A stretch of 64,000 nucleotides of DNA from Comamonas flocculans (GCF_007954405.1 NZ_CP042344.1:558001-622000), one strand, 5' to 3'. Positions 44,790 through 55,205 are shown, counted from the first letter of the stretch. The notes: generated by a model not told the origin, from the letters alone. Translations and numbers: made by a program.

Positions 44790-47066
44790 ATGAAATTTCG
44801 CTTTCCGATTGTCATCATCGATGAGGACTACCGTTCCGACAACACCTCGGGCCTGGGCATACGCGCGCTGGCGCAAGCCATCGAAGCCGAGGGCTTCGAG
44901 GTGCTTGGCGTCACGAGCTATGGCGACCTGACGCAGTTTGCGCAGCAGCAAAGCCGTGCCAGCGCCTTCATCCTGTCGATCGACGACGAGGAGATCACGC
45001 TGGGCTCGGGGCAGGACCCGATCATCCACAGCCTGCGCGCCTTCATCGAGGAGGTGCGGCGCAAGAACGCCGACGTGCCGATCTACATCTACGGCGAAAC
45101 CAGAACCAGCCGCCACCTGCCCAACGACATCCTGCGCGAGCTGCACGGCTTCATCCACATGTTCGAGGACACGCCGGAGTTCGTTGCCAAGCACATCATC
45201 CGCGAGGCCAAGGGCTATCTGGAAGGCATACAGCCGCCGTTCTTCAAGGCGCTGCTCGACTATGCCGAGGACGGCTCGTACTCCTGGCACTGCCCCGGCC
45301 ATTCGGGCGGGGTGGCTTTTCTGAAGAGCCCGATCGGCCAGATGTACCACCAGTTCTACGGCGAGAACATGCTGCGCGCGGACGTATGCAATGCGGTGGA
45401 GGAGCTCGGCCAGCTGCTGGACCACAACGGCGCCATCGGCGAGAGCGAGCGCAACGCGGCCCGCATCTTCAACGCCGACCACTGCTTCTTCGTGACCAAC
45501 GGCACCTCCACGAGCAACAAGATCGTCTGGCACCACACGGTGGCGCCGGGCGACGTGGTGGTGGTGGACCGCAACTGCCACAAGTCCATCCTGCACTCCA
45601 TCATCATGACGGGTGCGATCCCGGTGTTCCTCAAGCCCACGCGCAACCACTTCGGCATCATCGGGCCCATTCCCAAGTCGGAGTTCGAGCCCGCCACCAT
45701 CAAGGCCAAGATCCGCGCCAACCCCTTGCTCAAGGGCGTGGACCCGAAGAAGGTGCGCCCGCGCATCCTCACGCTCACCCAGTCCACCTACGACGGCGTG
45801 CTCTACAACACCGAGGCCATCAAGCAGATGCTCGACGGCTACGTGGACAACCTGCACTTCGACGAAGCCTGGCTGCCGCACGCCGCCTTTCACCCCTTCT
45901 ATGGCAGCTACCACGCGATGGGCAAGAAGCGCGCGCGGCCCCAGCAGTCGGTGGTGTATTCCACGCAATCCATCCACAAGCTGCTCGCGGGCATCAGCCA
46001 GGCGAGTCACGTGCTGGTGCAGGACAGCCAGAGCACCAAGCTGGACTGGCATCTGTTCAACGAAGCCTATCTGATGCACACCAGTACCAGCCCGCAGTAC
46101 AGCATCATCGCCAGCTGCGACGTGGCAGCCGCCATGATGGAGCCGCCGGGTGGCACCGCGCTGGTGGAGGAGTCCATCCTCGAGGCGCTGAACTTTCGCC
46201 GCGCGATGCGCAAGGTGGAGGAGGAATTCGGCAAGGGCGACTGGTGGTTCAAGGTCTGGGGGCCGGAAAAGATCGCCGAGGAAGGCATAGGCCGCGCCGA
46301 CGACTGGATCATCCGCAGCGACGGCAAGAGCAAGAAGAACGGCAGCAAGTGGCACGGTTTTGGCAACCTGGCCGACGGCTTCAACATGCTCGACCCGATC
46401 AAGTCCACCATCGTCACGCCCGGTCTGGATCTGGACGGCAAGTTCCACAAGGTGGGCATTCCGGCGAGCATCGTCACCAAATACCTGGCCGAGCACGGCG
46501 TGGTGGTGGAGAAGACCGGGCTCTACAGCTTCTTCATCATGTTCACCATCGGCATCACCAAGGGCCGCTGGAACACCATGCTCACGGCCTTGCAGCAGTT
46601 CAAGGACGACTACGAGAAGAACCAGCCGATGTGGCGCATCCTGCCCGAGTTCAGCCAGCAGCAGCCACGCTACGAGCACATGGGCCTGAAGGACCTGTGC
46701 CAGCACGTGCACGAGCTGTATGCACGCTACAACGTGGCACGCCTGACCACCGAGATGTATCTGTCGCCGCTGACCCCGGCGATGAAGCCGAGCGACGCCT
46801 TCGCGCACATCGCCGCGCGCAAGACCGAGCGCGTGGCGATCGACGACCTCGAAGGGCGCATCACCACCAGCCTGATCACGCCCTATCCGCCAGGCATACC
46901 GCTGCTCATTCCGGGCGAGGTGTTCAACCGCAAGATCGTGGACTATCTCAAGTTCGCGCGCGAGTTCTCGCGCCTGTGCCCCGGCTTCGACACCGACATC
47001 CATGGACTGGTGGAACTCAAGGGCGAAGACGGCACCATGAGCTATTTTGCCGACTGTGTCGCCTGA
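44790..47066 (+). CDS. Biodegradative-type arginine/lysine/ornithine decarboxylase
   Basis: A 758-residue fold-type I PLP decarboxylase. The N-terminal receiver-like wing domain is at about 1-125 (FPIVIIDEDYRSDN). The PLP domain has HCPGHSGGVAF, FFVTNGTSTSNKIV and the Schiff-base lysine in STQSIHKLLAG (about K397). It removes the carboxylate of a basic amino acid for polyamine synthesis or acid resistance. Arginine is the more likely substrate by family length and motif, but lysine or ornithine cannot be ruled out. Single gene, directly upstream of the thrS leader. Confidence 0.9.
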   Translation: MKFRFPIVIIDEDYRSDNTSGLGIRALAQAIEAEGFEVLGVTSYGDLTQFAQQQSRASAFILSIDDEEITLGSGQDPIIHSLRAFIEEVRRKNADVPIYIYGETRTSRHLPNDILRELHGFIHMFEDTPEFVAKHIIREAKGYLEGIQPPFFKALLDYAEDGSYSWHCPGHSGGVAFLKSPIGQMYHQFYGENMLRADVCNAVEELGQLLDHNGAIGESERNAARIFNADHCFFVTNGTSTSNKIVWHHTVAPGDVVVVDRNCHKSILHSIIMTGAIPVFLKPTRNHFGIIGPIPKSEFEPATIKAKIRANPLLKGVDPKKVRPRILTLTQSTYDGVLYNTEAIKQMLDGYVDNLHFDEAWLPHAAFHPFYGSYHAMGKKRARPQQSVVYSTQSIHKLLAGISQASHVLVQDSQSTKLDWHLFNEAYLMHTSTSPQYSIIASCDVAAAMMEPPGGTALVEESILEALNFRRAMRKVEEEFGKGDWWFKVWGPEKIAEEGIGRADDWIIRSDGKSKKNGSKWHGFGNLADGFNMLDPIKSTIVTPGLDLDGKFHKVGIPASIVTKYLAEHGVVVEKTGLYSFFIMFTIGITKGRWNTMLTALQQFKDDYEKNQPMWRILPEFSQQQPRYEHMGLKDLCQHVHELYARYNVARLTTEMYLSPLTPAMKPSDAFAHIAARKTERVAIDDLEGRITTSLITPYPPGIPLLIPGEVFNRKIVDYLKFAREFSRLCPGFDTDIHGLVELKGEDGTMSYFADCVA

Positions 47067-47133
47067 AACAGCCCTTGGCGTTAAAATGGGGAGCTAAATC
47101 AATGCAGCAAGGGCAAGAAAGGCATACCCGGTT

Positions 47134-47181
47134 ATGACACCGCGAACTACCACCGCAAAGGAAGCCGGCCCCCTGGGCTGA
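47134..47181 (+). CDS. thrL: thrS leader peptide (MTPRTTTAKEAGPLG), Thr-rich
   Basis: A 15-codon frame, ATG at 47134 to TGA at 47179. Four of 15 residues are threonine; three are consecutive (ACT ACC ACC, 47146-47154). It precedes a terminator hairpin and thrS. AAAGG at 47117-47121 could serve as a somewhat distant ribosome site. Its small size and position, not conservation, support it; the symbol is descriptive only. Confidence 0.7.
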   Translation: MTPRTTTAKEAGPLG

Positions 47182-47247
47182 TGGTTCGCGCCTGCCCGAA
47201 AGCCTCTCTCTTTCCCCAAGAAGCGCGGACCTCGTTCCGCGCTTTTT
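47141..47247 (+). promoter_or_regulatory. Transcription attenuator of thrS
   Basis: Three mutually exclusive pairings are visible. Segment 1, CGCGAACT (47141-47148), pairs with segment 2, GGTTCGCG (47183-47190). Segment 2, GGTTCGCGC (47183-47191), pairs with segment 3, GCGCGGACC (47223-47231, one G-U). Segment 3, AAGCGCGGA (47221-47229), pairs with segment 4, TCCGCGCTT (47236-47244), followed by a T run, as terminator. The Thr codons lie at the edge of segment 1, so a ribosome stalled there would free segment 2 as antiterminator. Read-through would favour termination. Confidence 0.75.
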
Positions 47248-47287
47248 GTTGTCTTGATCACCCACCGTTTTGCAAGGGACTCACGCC

Positions 47288-49207
47288 ATGGTTCAGATCA
47301 CGCTACCTGACGGTTCGCAGCGCCAGTTTCCCGGGCCCGTCACCGTCGCCGAAGTGGCCGCCTCCATCGGCGCGGGACTGGCGCGCGCAGCGATTGCCGG
47401 CAAGGTCGACGGCAAGGTGGTCGACACGGCCTACCCCATCGCAGCCGACAGCGAGGTGGCCATCCTGACGGCCAAGGATGCCGAGGGGCTGGACGTCATC
47501 CGCCACTCCACGGCCCACCTGCTCGCCTACGCGGTCAAGGAGCTGTTCCCCGACGCGCAGGTCACCATAGGCCCGGTGATCGAAAACGGCTTCTACTACG
47601 ACTTCAGCTACAAGCGCCCGTTCACGCCCGAAGATCTGGCTGCCATCGAAAAGCGCATGGCCGAACTTGCGGCCAGGGACGAGCCGGTGGTGCGCCGCGT
47701 GTTGCCGCGCGATGCGGCGGTCGAATATTTCAAGGGCATGGGCGAGCACTACAAGGCCGAGATCATCGCCAGCATCCCCGCGAACGAGGACGTGAGCCTG
47801 TACCGCGAGGGCGGCTTCGAAGACCTGTGCCGCGGCCCGCACGTGCCCAGCACGGGCAAGCTGAAATTCTTCAAGCTGATGAAGGTGGCCGGCGCCTACT
47901 GGCGCGGCGACCACCGCAACGAGATGCTGCAGCGCATCTACGGCACCGCCTGGGCCAGCAAGGAAGACTTGCAGAACTACCTGAGCATGCTGGAGGAAGC
48001 GGAAAAGCGCGACCACCGCAGGCTGGGGCGCGAGCTGGATCTGTTTCACATCGACGAGCACTCGCCCGGCACGGTGTTCTGGCACCCGCGCGGCTGGGCC
48101 ATCTGGCAGGAGGTGGAGCAGTACATGCGGCGCGTCTACCGCGACAGCGGCTACCAGGAAGTCAAGGCCCCGCAGATTCTGGACAAGGGCTTGTGGGAGA
48201 AGACCGGCCACTGGGACAAGTACCGCGAGAACATGTTCACGACGGAGTCGGAAAAACGCGACTACGCCCTCAAGCCCATGAACTGCCCGGGCCACATCCT
48301 GATCTTCAAACAGGGCGTCAAGAGCTACCGCGACCTGCCGCTGCGCTATGGCGAGTTTGGCCAGTGCCACAGGAACGAACCCACGGGCGGCCTGCACGGC
48401 ATCATGCGGGTGCGCGCCTTCACGCAGGACGACGGGCACATCTTCTGCACCGAGGACCAGGTCCAGGACGAGGTGCTGGCCTTCACGCGCGTGCTGCAGA
48501 AGGTGTATGCGGACTTCGGCTTCAAGGACATCATCTACAAGATCGCCACGCGCCCCGAGGCGCGCATCGGTTCCGACGAGGTCTGGGACAAGGCCGAGGC
48601 GGCGCTGATCGAGAGCCTGAAGGCCACGGGCTGCGAGTATGAAATCTCGCCCGGCGAAGGGGCGTTCTACGGTCCGAAGATCGAATACACGCTCAAGGAC
48701 GCGATCGGGCGCCAGTGGCAGTGCGGCACCATGCAGGTGGACTTCTCCATGCCCGAGCGGCTCGACGCCGAATACGTGGGCGAGGACGGCGCGCGCCACC
48801 GCCCGGTGATGCTGCACCGCGCCATCGTGGGTTCGCTGGAGCGCTTCATCGGCATCCTGATCGAGCAGCACGCGGGCGCCCTGCCCGCGTGGCTCGCCCC
48901 GGTGCAGGTGGCGGTGCTCAACATCACCGATGCGCAGGCCGACTACTGTCGCGAAATTGCCGCAAAGCTGCAAAAAGCATTGCCGAATCAAGATCTTAGA
49001 GTGGTCACGGCGCTGGGCAGCCAGAAGATTACGTATAAAATACGTGAGCAAGCGCTGCAAAAGCCGCCCTATATCCTGGTCGCAGGCGACAAGGAAAAGG
49101 CCGTCGGCAGCGTTGCGGTACGTGCCCGGGGCAATGTGGACCTGGGCGTGATGTCTCTCGACGCCTTCGTCGAACGGATCGCACGGGACATCGCCTCCAA
49201 AGCCTGA
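47288..49207 (+). CDS. thrS: Threonyl-tRNA synthetase
   Basis: A 639-residue class II synthetase. The TGS domain is at about 1-63, the editing domain has [19 protein letters not shown], and the catalytic domain has [20 protein letters not shown], the active Cys/His region. The C-terminal anticodon domain ends in [13 protein letters not shown]. The start at 47288 ([11 protein letters not shown]) is the TGS start. It heads the thrS-infC-rpmI-rplT-pheST run and has its own attenuator upstream. Confidence 0.97.
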   Translation: MVQITLPDGSQRQFPGPVTVAEVAASIGAGLARAAIAGKVDGKVVDTAYPIAADSEVAILTAKDAEGLDVIRHSTAHLLAYAVKELFPDAQVTIGPVIENGFYYDFSYKRPFTPEDLAAIEKRMAELAARDEPVVRRVLPRDAAVEYFKGMGEHYKAEIIASIPANEDVSLYREGGFEDLCRGPHVPSTGKLKFFKLMKVAGAYWRGDHRNEMLQRIYGTAWASKEDLQNYLSMLEEAEKRDHRRLGRELDLFHIDEHSPGTVFWHPRGWAIWQEVEQYMRRVYRDSGYQEVKAPQILDKGLWEKTGHWDKYRENMFTTESEKRDYALKPMNCPGHILIFKQGVKSYRDLPLRYGEFGQCHRNEPTGGLHGIMRVRAFTQDDGHIFCTEDQVQDEVLAFTRVLQKVYADFGFKDIIYKIATRPEARIGSDEVWDKAEAALIESLKATGCEYEISPGEGAFYGPKIEYTLKDAIGRQWQCGTMQVDFSMPERLDAEYVGEDGARHRPVMLHRAIVGSLERFIGILIEQHAGALPAWLAPVQVAVLNITDAQADYCREIAAKLQKALPNQDLRVVTALGSQKITYKIREQALQKPPYILVAGDKEKAVGSVAVRARGNVDLGVMSLDAFVERIARDIASKA

Positions 49208-49297
49208 TTTTTCGTGGTTGCAGCCACGCTTTGGTGCACGTCGCATGTGCGCAAGCGGCTACGCTTTTCGTAGTCAAATTGAACAGAGGTGAAAACC

Positions 49298-49891
49298 ATC
49301 GCTACTGAATACCGTGATCGCCGTCACCGCGAGGAGCGCAAGCACCGGCTGAACCGGGAAATCATGGCGCCTGAAGTGCGCCTGACCGGACCGGACAATG
49401 AAGCCATAGGCATCGTGAGCCTGCAGGAAGCCCTGCGCATGGCGGGCGACCTGGACGTGGATCTGGTGGAAATTGCCGCCACGGCCCACCCGCCCGTCTG
49501 CCGCCTGATGGATTACGGCAAGTTCAAGTACCAGGAGCAGAAGAAGGCGGCCGAGGCCAAGGCCAAGCAGACCGTCATCGACATCAAGGAAGTGAAGTTC
49601 CGCCCCGGTACCGACGAAGGCGACTACAACATCAAGCTGCGCAACATCCGCCGCTTTCTGGGCGAGGGCGACAAGGTCAAGGTGACGCTGCGCTTTCGCG
49701 GCCGTGAAATCACCCACCAGGAACTGGGCCTGGCGCTGCTCAACCGGCTGCGCGACGAGCTGGCCGACACCATCCAGGTGGAGCAGTTTCCCAAGCTCGA
49801 AGGCCGCCAGATGGTGATGATGATTGCGCCGGCGCGCAAGAAGCAGGCCAGCGCCAGGAGCGCGGGCAGCAACGCCGCAACCACGGCGTAG
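49298..49891 (+). CDS. infC: Translation initiation factor IF-3, non-canonical ATC start
   Basis: A 197-residue IF3. The domain order is N-domain ([20 protein letters not shown]), linker helix ([13 protein letters not shown]), C-domain ([19 protein letters not shown]). The conserved start of betaproteobacterial IF3, [13 protein letters not shown], is opened by ATC at 49298. A perfect Shine-Dalgarno GAGGTG lies six bases before it, so the in-frame GTG at 49289 is part of the ribosome site, not the start. Rare start codons on infC allow IF3 autoregulation, as known for AUU in E. coli. Confidence 0.93.
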   Translation: MATEYRDRRHREERKHRLNREIMAPEVRLTGPDNEAIGIVSLQEALRMAGDLDVDLVEIAATAHPPVCRLMDYGKFKYQEQKKAAEAKAKQTVIDIKEVKFRPGTDEGDYNIKLRNIRRFLGEGDKVKVTLRFRGREITHQELGLALLNRLRDELADTIQVEQFPKLEGRQMVMMIAPARKKQASARSAGSNAATTA

Positions 49892-50066
49892 GCAAGAGGC
49901 AAGATGTGGCGCGGCGGCACTGCCGGCGCGCCAACAGGCGGCGCGAGAGCGCTGCCGCACGGGCTGCGGCGCAAGCGGCGGCACGTTTCAAAAGTGGCTC
50001 GGGGCCCGCAAGTTTGCACAGCGGTGTGCAAACGCCTCACGAGCACAAATGAAAAGGAGCATGCAA

Positions 50067-50270
50067 ATGCCCAAAATGAAGACCAAGAGCGGCGCGAAGA
50101 AGCGTTTCCGCGTTCGTCCAGGGGGCACCGTCAAGCGGGGCCAGGCGTTCAAGCGCCACATCCTGACCAAGAAGAGCACCAAGAACAAGCGCCAGTTGCG
50201 TGGCACGGTGGCGGTGCATGACGGTGACATGGGCTCCATCGCCAGGATGATGCCCATGGCCGGTCTGTAA
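50067..50270 (+). CDS. rpmI: 50S ribosomal protein L35
   Basis: A 67-residue L35: [19 protein letters not shown] opens it and it is strongly basic. The ATG at 50067 is seven bases after AAGGAG, so the ATG at 50061 is too close. A 175-bp leader follows infC, where L20 autoregulation is known in other bacteria; I cannot fold it reliably by eye. Confidence 0.96.
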   Translation: MPKMKTKSGAKKRFRVRPGGTVKRGQAFKRHILTKKSTKNKRQLRGTVAVHDGDMGSIARMMPMAGL

Positions 50271-50297
50271 TCAACTTGACGAACCAGGAGTAAACAC

Positions 50298-50657
50298 ATG
50301 CCTCGCGTCAAACGTGGTGTGACGGCCCGCGCCCGTCATAAAAAGGTTCTCGCCCTTGCCAAGGGTTTCCGTGGTCGCCGCGGCAACGTCTTTCGCATCG
50401 CCAAGCAGGCGGTGATGAAGGCGGGCCAGTACGCCTACCGTGACCGCCGCAACAAGAAGCGCGTCTTCCGTCGTCTGTGGATCACCCGCATCAACGCCGC
50501 CGTGCGTGCCCAAGGGTTGACCTACAGCCAGTTCACCAACGGCCTGAAGAAGGCCGCCATCGAGATCGACCGCAAGATGCTGGCCGATCTTGCGGTGCAC
50601 GACGAAGCCGCCTTTGCCGGCATCGTGGAGCAGGTCAAGGCCAGGCTGGCGGCCTGA
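50298..50657 (+). CDS. rplT: 50S ribosomal protein L20
   Basis: A 119-residue L20: [17 protein letters not shown], then [41 protein letters not shown] and a helical C-terminus. L20 starts 50S assembly and is a known autoregulator. It lies 27 bases after rpmI. A terminator-like hairpin and the dispersed repeat follow, before pheS. Confidence 0.97.
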   Translation: MPRVKRGVTARARHKKVLALAKGFRGRRGNVFRIAKQAVMKAGQYAYRDRRNKKRVFRRLWITRINAAVRAQGLTYSQFTNGLKKAAIEIDRKMLADLAVHDEAAFAGIVEQVKARLAA

Positions 50658-50667
50658 GTTCCTGCGC

Positions 50668-50703
50668 GGCGGCTATCTTTGTGATAGCTGCCAGCGCTTC
50701 TCT
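50668..50703. repeat. Dispersed palindromic intergenic repeat, copy 5 (short)
   Basis: GGCTATCTTTGTGATAGCTGCCAGCGCTTC matches the left half of the family. It sits between rplT and pheS, just upstream of the internal terminator. Confidence 0.55.
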
Positions 50704-50704
50704 C

Positions 50705-50748
50705 ACGGGGGCCAGGGCTTGAAAAGGCACTGGCCCCCGTTTCTTTTT
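50705..50748 (+). terminator. Intrinsic terminator between rplT and pheS
   Basis: ACGGGGGCCAG (50705-50715) and CTGGCCCCCGT (50730-50740) form an 11-bp stem followed by TTCTTTTT. It ends only 13 bases before the pheS ATG. No Phe-rich leader peptide is visible, so the signal that would control it is unknown. Confidence 0.85.
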
Positions 50749-50761
50749 GCCCGAGTTTTTC

Positions 50762-51835
50762 ATGACTGATCTGGACACCCTGGTTGCAAGCGCGCAAGAG
50801 CAATTGAACGCCGCCCCCACGGCCGCCGAGCTGGAAAATGCCAAGGCGCAGTTCCTGGGCAAGTCGGGGCGCCTGACCGAGCTCATGAAAGGCATGGCCC
50901 AGCTCTCGCCCGAAGAAAAGCGCACGCGCGGCGCGGCCATCAACGCCGCCAAGCAGGCCATCGAGACGGCGCTCGGCGCTCGCCGCCAGGCGCTGCAGGA
51001 CGCCGAGCTTGAGGCCCACCTGAAGGCCGAGGCACTGGACGTGAGCCTGCCGGGGCGCACGCGCGGCACGGGCAGCCTGCACCCGGTGACACTGACCCTG
51101 GAGCGCATCGAGGCAATCTTCGGCTCCATGGGCTTCGACGTGGCCGACGGCCCCGAGATCGAGACCGACTGGTTCAGCTTCACTTCGCTGAACAACCCGC
51201 CCAACCATCCTGCGCGCTCGATGCAGGACACCTTCTACATCGACGGCAAAAGCGCCGACGGCCTGCCGCTGAACCTGCGCCCGCACACCAGCCCGATGCA
51301 GGTGCGCTACGCCCACGCGCACATCCGCAAGCATGCGGCGGGCTTCGACCCGCGCGCGGGCAAGCCCTGGGATGGCCCCCTGCCCGACATCCGCGTGATC
51401 GCGCCCGGGCGCACCTACCGCGTGGATTCGGACGCCACGCACTCACCGATGTTCCACCAGTGCGAAGGTCTTTGGCTGGGCGAGAACGTGAGCTTTGCCG
51501 ACCTGAAGACGATATTTACCGGCTTTTGCAAGACTTTCTTTGAAAACGACGAGCTGGTGCTGCGTTTTCGCCCCAGCTTCTTCCCCTTCACCGAGCCCAG
51601 CGCCGAGATCGACATCCAGTTCCCCTCCGGGCCGCTTGCGGGCAAATGGCTGGAGGTGGCCGGCTCCGGCCAGGTACACCCCAACGTGGTGCGCCACATG
51701 GGGCTGGACCCCGAGCGCTACATCGGCTTTGCCTTCGGCATGGGGCCGGACCGCCTGACCATGCTGCGCTACGGCGTGAACGACCTGCGGCTGTTCTTTG
51801 ATGGCGACATCCGCTTTCTGTCGCAGTTCCAGTAA
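50762..51835 (+). CDS. pheS: Phenylalanyl-tRNA synthetase alpha subunit
   Basis: A 357-residue class II subunit. Coiled-coil N-terminus (about 1-85), then the catalytic core with [30 protein letters not shown] in variant form and [37 protein letters not shown] is motif 3. It forms the alpha2-beta2 enzyme with PheT. Start at 50762 (MTDLDTL) over the short upstream extension. Confidence 0.97.
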   Translation: MTDLDTLVASAQEQLNAAPTAAELENAKAQFLGKSGRLTELMKGMAQLSPEEKRTRGAAINAAKQAIETALGARRQALQDAELEAHLKAEALDVSLPGRTRGTGSLHPVTLTLERIEAIFGSMGFDVADGPEIETDWFSFTSLNNPPNHPARSMQDTFYIDGKSADGLPLNLRPHTSPMQVRYAHAHIRKHAAGFDPRAGKPWDGPLPDIRVIAPGRTYRVDSDATHSPMFHQCEGLWLGENVSFADLKTIFTGFCKTFFENDELVLRFRPSFFPFTEPSAEIDIQFPSGPLAGKWLEVAGSGQVHPNVVRHMGLDPERYIGFAFGMGPDRLTMLRYGVNDLRLFFDGDIRFLSQFQ

Positions 51836-51842
51836 AAAAGAG

Positions 51843-51918
51843 AGCTGCTTGCGCTTTCCAGCATTGGATTTCAAAGTTTTTTGTATTTGAAATCGTTTAT
51901 ACAAAAGCGCTAACAGCT
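51843..51918. repeat. Dispersed palindromic intergenic repeat, copy 6 (with inner dyad)
   Basis: AGCTGCTTGCGCTTT (51843-51857) pairs with AAAGCGCTAACAGCT (51904-51918), two mismatches. Inside, GATTTCAAA and TTTGAAATC pair. It fills the pheS-pheT spacer, an unusual place for this intra-operon gap. Confidence 0.65.
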
Positions 51919-51949
51919 ATTTATTTCAGAGTATTCCCGAGAAGCCGAC

Positions 51950-54379
51950 ATGCAATTCCCCGAATCCTGGTTGCGCGAATTCTGCAATCCGCCGCTGAGC
52001 ACCCAGGCGCTGGCCGACACCCTGACCATGGCCGGGCTGGAGGTGGAAGAAACCCGCCCCGTCGCGCCGCCGTTCTCCGGCGTGGTGGTCGGCGAGATCA
52101 GGGTGGCCGAGCAGCACCCCAACGCCGACCGCCTGCGCGTGTGCCAGGTGGACGTGGGCGGGCCGCAGTTGCTCAGCATCGTCTGCGGCGCGCCCAATGC
52201 CCGCGTGGGCATCCGCGTGCCCTGCGCCGTGGTGGGCGCCGAACTGCCGCCGGGCGAGGATGGCAAGCCGTTTCGCATCAAGGTCGGCAAGCTGCGCGGG
52301 GTGCAAAGCCACGGCATGCTGTGCTCGGCGCGCGAGCTCGGGCTCTCTCAGGATCACGGCGGACTGCTGGAGCTGGCCGCCGACGCGCCGCTGGGCCAGG
52401 ACATCCGTGCGCACCTGCAGCTGGAGGACACGCTGTTCACGCTCAAGCTCACGCCCAACCTGGGGCATGCGCTCAGCGTCCACGGCGTGGCGCGCGAGCT
52501 TGCCGCACTGACCGGCGCGCCCCTGAAGACACCGCAATTCCCCCAGGCCGCCACGGCCATCGCCGACCGCCTGCCGGTGCGCATCGAGGCGCCCGACCTG
52601 TGCGGGCGCTTTTCCGGGCGCGTGGTGCGCCACGTCAACCCGCGCGCGCAAACCCCCGAATGGATGGTGCAGCGCCTGGCGCGCTGCGGCCAGCGCAGCG
52701 TGGCGCCGCTGGTGGACATCTCCAACTACGTGATGTTCGAGCTGGGCCGGCCGTCGCACATCTTCGACCTGGACAAGATCGAAGGGGGCCTCGCGGTGCG
52801 CTGGGGCAAGCCGGGCGAAACGCTCAAACTGCTCAACGGCAACACCGTCACCGTGGATGAAACCGTCGGCGTGATCGCCGACGAGCGCGCGCTGGAGTCG
52901 CTCGCCGGCATCATGGGCGGCGACGCCACGGCCGTGGACGAGGGCACGCGCGACATCTTCATCGAAGCCGCCTTCTGGTGGCCCGAGGCGATTGCCGGAC
53001 GCTCGCGCCGCTACAACTTCGCGACCGACGCCGGCCACCGCTTCGAGCGCGGCGTGGACCCCGAGCACACCATCGAGCACATCGAGCGCATCACCGAACT
53101 GGTGCTGGCCATCTGCGGCACACCCGAGACCGTCTGCGGCCCGATCGACGACCAGCAGCCGCGCATGCCCGCGCCCACGCCCGTCACGCTGCGCGTGGCG
53201 CGCGCCAGCAAGGTCATCGGCATGCCGCTCAGCCAGGCGCAGTGCGCGGATGCGCTCGAACGCCTGGGCCTGGCGGTGCGCGCGCGCGAGGGCGTGATCG
53301 AGGTCACCCCGCCCAGCTACCGCTTCGACCTGCGCCTGGAAGAAGACCTGATCGAAGAGGTGGCGCGCATCATCGGCTACCAGAAACTGCCCACCGAGGC
53401 GCCGCTGGGCCGCATCGCCCCGCGCCTGCGCCCCGAGAGCCGGCGCAGCCGCTACGCGGTGCGCCGCGAGATGGCCGCGCTCGGCTACCAGGAAACCATC
53501 AATTTCAGCTTCGTGCAGGAGCGCTGGGAGCAGGAGCTGGCCGGCAACGGCGCGCCGATCCGCCTGCTCAATCCCATCGCCAGCCAGATGAGCGTGATGC
53601 GCTCCAGCCTGCTGGGCTCGCTCATGCAGGTGCTCAGGTCCAACCTGGACCGCAAGGCGGCGCGCGTGCGCGTGTTCGAAGTCGGCCGCGTCTTCCTGCG
53701 CGACGCGAGCGTGCCCGACAGCGACACCAGCGTGCAGGGCTACGCCCAGCCGGTGCGCATCGCCGCGCTGGCCTACGGCAGCAGCGCGCCGCTGCAATGG
53801 GGCGGCAAGGAGCGCCTGGTCGACTTCTTCGACGCCAAGGGCGACGTGCAGGCGCTGCTGGCCCCGCTGCAGCCCGACTTCGAAGCCGCCGAGCACCCCG
53901 CCATGCACCCCGGCCGCTGCGCCCGCGTGCTGCTGGGCGGACGGCCCATGGGCTTCGTCGGCGAACTGCATCCGCGCTGGCGCCAGAGCTGGGGCCTGCC
54001 GCACGCGCCCATGCTTTTCGAGCTGGATTTCGACGCAGTGCGCCAGCACCCCGTGCCCGTCTTTCACCCCGTGGGGCGGCTGCAGCATGTGGAGCGCGAC
54101 ATCGCCATCGTCGTCAAGGAAGGCATCAGCCACGCGCAGATCATGCAGGCGGCGCGCGGGGCGCTGGCCGGCGGCCTGCTGCGCTCGTGCGTGCTGTTCG
54201 ACGTGTTTCGCCCGCAGCCCGGCAGCACGGGCGCCGCCATCGCGGCGGACGAAAAGAGCCTGGCCATCCGCCTGACGCTGGAGAGCAGCCAGGCGACACT
54301 GACCGACGCCGACATCGACACCGCCGTGCAGCAAATACTGCAGGCATTGGCACAACACACCGGAGCCCGATTGCGATGA
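51950..54379 (+). CDS. pheT: Phenylalanyl-tRNA synthetase beta subunit
   Basis: An 809-residue subunit. N-terminal tRNA-binding OB domain ([20 protein letters not shown]), B3/B4 editing domain ([20 protein letters not shown]), B5, the catalytic-like core and a C-terminal anticodon FDX-ACB domain ([20 protein letters not shown]). It pairs with PheS. Its stop overlaps the ihfA start (ATGA at 54376). Confidence 0.97.
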   Translation: MQFPESWLREFCNPPLSTQALADTLTMAGLEVEETRPVAPPFSGVVVGEIRVAEQHPNADRLRVCQVDVGGPQLLSIVCGAPNARVGIRVPCAVVGAELPPGEDGKPFRIKVGKLRGVQSHGMLCSARELGLSQDHGGLLELAADAPLGQDIRAHLQLEDTLFTLKLTPNLGHALSVHGVARELAALTGAPLKTPQFPQAATAIADRLPVRIEAPDLCGRFSGRVVRHVNPRAQTPEWMVQRLARCGQRSVAPLVDISNYVMFELGRPSHIFDLDKIEGGLAVRWGKPGETLKLLNGNTVTVDETVGVIADERALESLAGIMGGDATAVDEGTRDIFIEAAFWWPEAIAGRSRRYNFATDAGHRFERGVDPEHTIEHIERITELVLAICGTPETVCGPIDDQQPRMPAPTPVTLRVARASKVIGMPLSQAQCADALERLGLAVRAREGVIEVTPPSYRFDLRLEEDLIEEVARIIGYQKLPTEAPLGRIAPRLRPESRRSRYAVRREMAALGYQETINFSFVQERWEQELAGNGAPIRLLNPIASQMSVMRSSLLGSLMQVLRSNLDRKAARVRVFEVGRVFLRDASVPDSDTSVQGYAQPVRIAALAYGSSAPLQWGGKERLVDFFDAKGDVQALLAPLQPDFEAAEHPAMHPGRCARVLLGGRPMGFVGELHPRWRQSWGLPHAPMLFELDFDAVRQHPVPVFHPVGRLQHVERDIAIVVKEGISHAQIMQAARGALAGGLLRSCVLFDVFRPQPGSTGAAIAADEKSLAIRLTLESSQATLTDADIDTAVQQILQALAQHTGARLR

Positions 54380-54714
54380 ACACGCCCACCGCCCTGCCGG
54401 AGATCGAGCTGGCCGTCGAAAGCCTGGAAACGCCTGCGCTCACCAAGGCCCACCTGGCCGAGCTGCTGTTCGAGCAGATCGGGCTGAACAAGCGCGAAGC
54501 CAAGGACATGGTGGACGCCTTCTTCGACCTCATCGTCGAGAGCCTGAGCCGCGGCGAAGACGTGAAGCTGTCCAACTTCGGCAACTTCCAGATCCGCACC
54601 AAGGCGCCGCGCCCCGGACGCAACCCGCGCACCGGCGAAGTCATTCCCATCGAAGCGCGCCGCGTGGTCACCTTTCACGCCAGCAACAAGCTCAAGGAAC
54701 AGCTGCAGAAATGA
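54376..54714 (+). CDS. ihfA: Integration host factor alpha subunit
   Basis: A 112-residue HU/IHF family protein. It has an N-terminal extension of about 20 residues, then [40 protein letters not shown] and [19 protein letters not shown]. It follows pheT, the conserved position of ihfA, and overlaps its stop by four bases. IHF bends DNA at specific sites, including attachment sites of integrases. Confidence 0.95.
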   Translation: MNTPTALPEIELAVESLETPALTKAHLAELLFEQIGLNKREAKDMVDAFFDLIVESLSRGEDVKLSNFGNFQIRTKAPRPGRNPRTGEVIPIEARRVVTFHASNKLKEQLQK

Positions 54715-54799
54715 CACGCCCGGGCGCCCGCGCGTGCGAGCGCCGGGCCGGCTGCTGTACCCTTGCGGGTTTGCTGCGCGTCTTTCTGCCCGGATAGCC

Positions 54800-55180
54800 A
54801 TGAGCCTGCAACTGCCGCCCATACCTGCCAAGCGCTACTTCACCATTGGTGAAGTGGCCGACCTGTGCAAGGTCAAGGCGCACGTGCTGCGCTACTGGGA
54901 ACAGGAATTCACCCAGCTGCGCCCGATGAAGCGCCGCGGCAACCGGCGCTACTACCAGCACCACGAGGTGCTGATGATCCGCCGCATCCGCGAGCTCTTG
55001 TACGAGCAGGGCTTCACCATCAGCGGCGCGCGCAACCGCCTGCAGGAACTGTCGGGCGCCGGCAGCGCGGCCGCGCACGAACTGCAGCTGCAAGGCCAGG
55101 CCGACACCCAGGCGCCGCTCACCGCGCTGCAGCTGCGCCAGCAGCTCGAAGAAATCCGCAGTCTGCTCTCCGAGGCCTGA
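54800..55180 (+). CDS. MerR-family regulator next to ihfA
   Basis: A 126-residue MerR-like protein. The winged HTH (about 13-80) reads RYFTIGEVADLCKVKAHVLR, YWEQEFTQLRPMKRRGNRRY, and QHHEVLMIRRIRELL. The C-terminal part is a short Gln/Leu coiled coil. This gene follows ihfA in nearly all Proteobacteria; its target is not known. The start at 54800 gives MSLQLPPIPAKRYF. Confidence 0.92.
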   Translation: MSLQLPPIPAKRYFTIGEVADLCKVKAHVLRYWEQEFTQLRPMKRRGNRRYYQHHEVLMIRRIRELLYEQGFTISGARNRLQELSGAGSAAAHELQLQGQADTQAPLTALQLRQQLEEIRSLLSEA

Positions 55181-55205
55181 GAGGCAGGCTACAATCTCCA
55201 TCTTT

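Noticed and set aside
44763..47003. 746-codon open frame on the minus strand opposite the decarboxylase
   Set aside because: It is a GC-rich antisense shadow. The plus-strand decarboxylase has complete PLP motifs, and the antisense translation is low-complexity with no family features.
49289..49297. GTG as the infC start
   Set aside because: It overlaps the Shine-Dalgarno GAGGTG and adds three residues not found in the family; ATC at 49298 fits better.
50658..50704. Phe leader peptide before pheS
   Set aside because: There is no ATG-opened frame with a run of Phe codons between rplT and the terminator.
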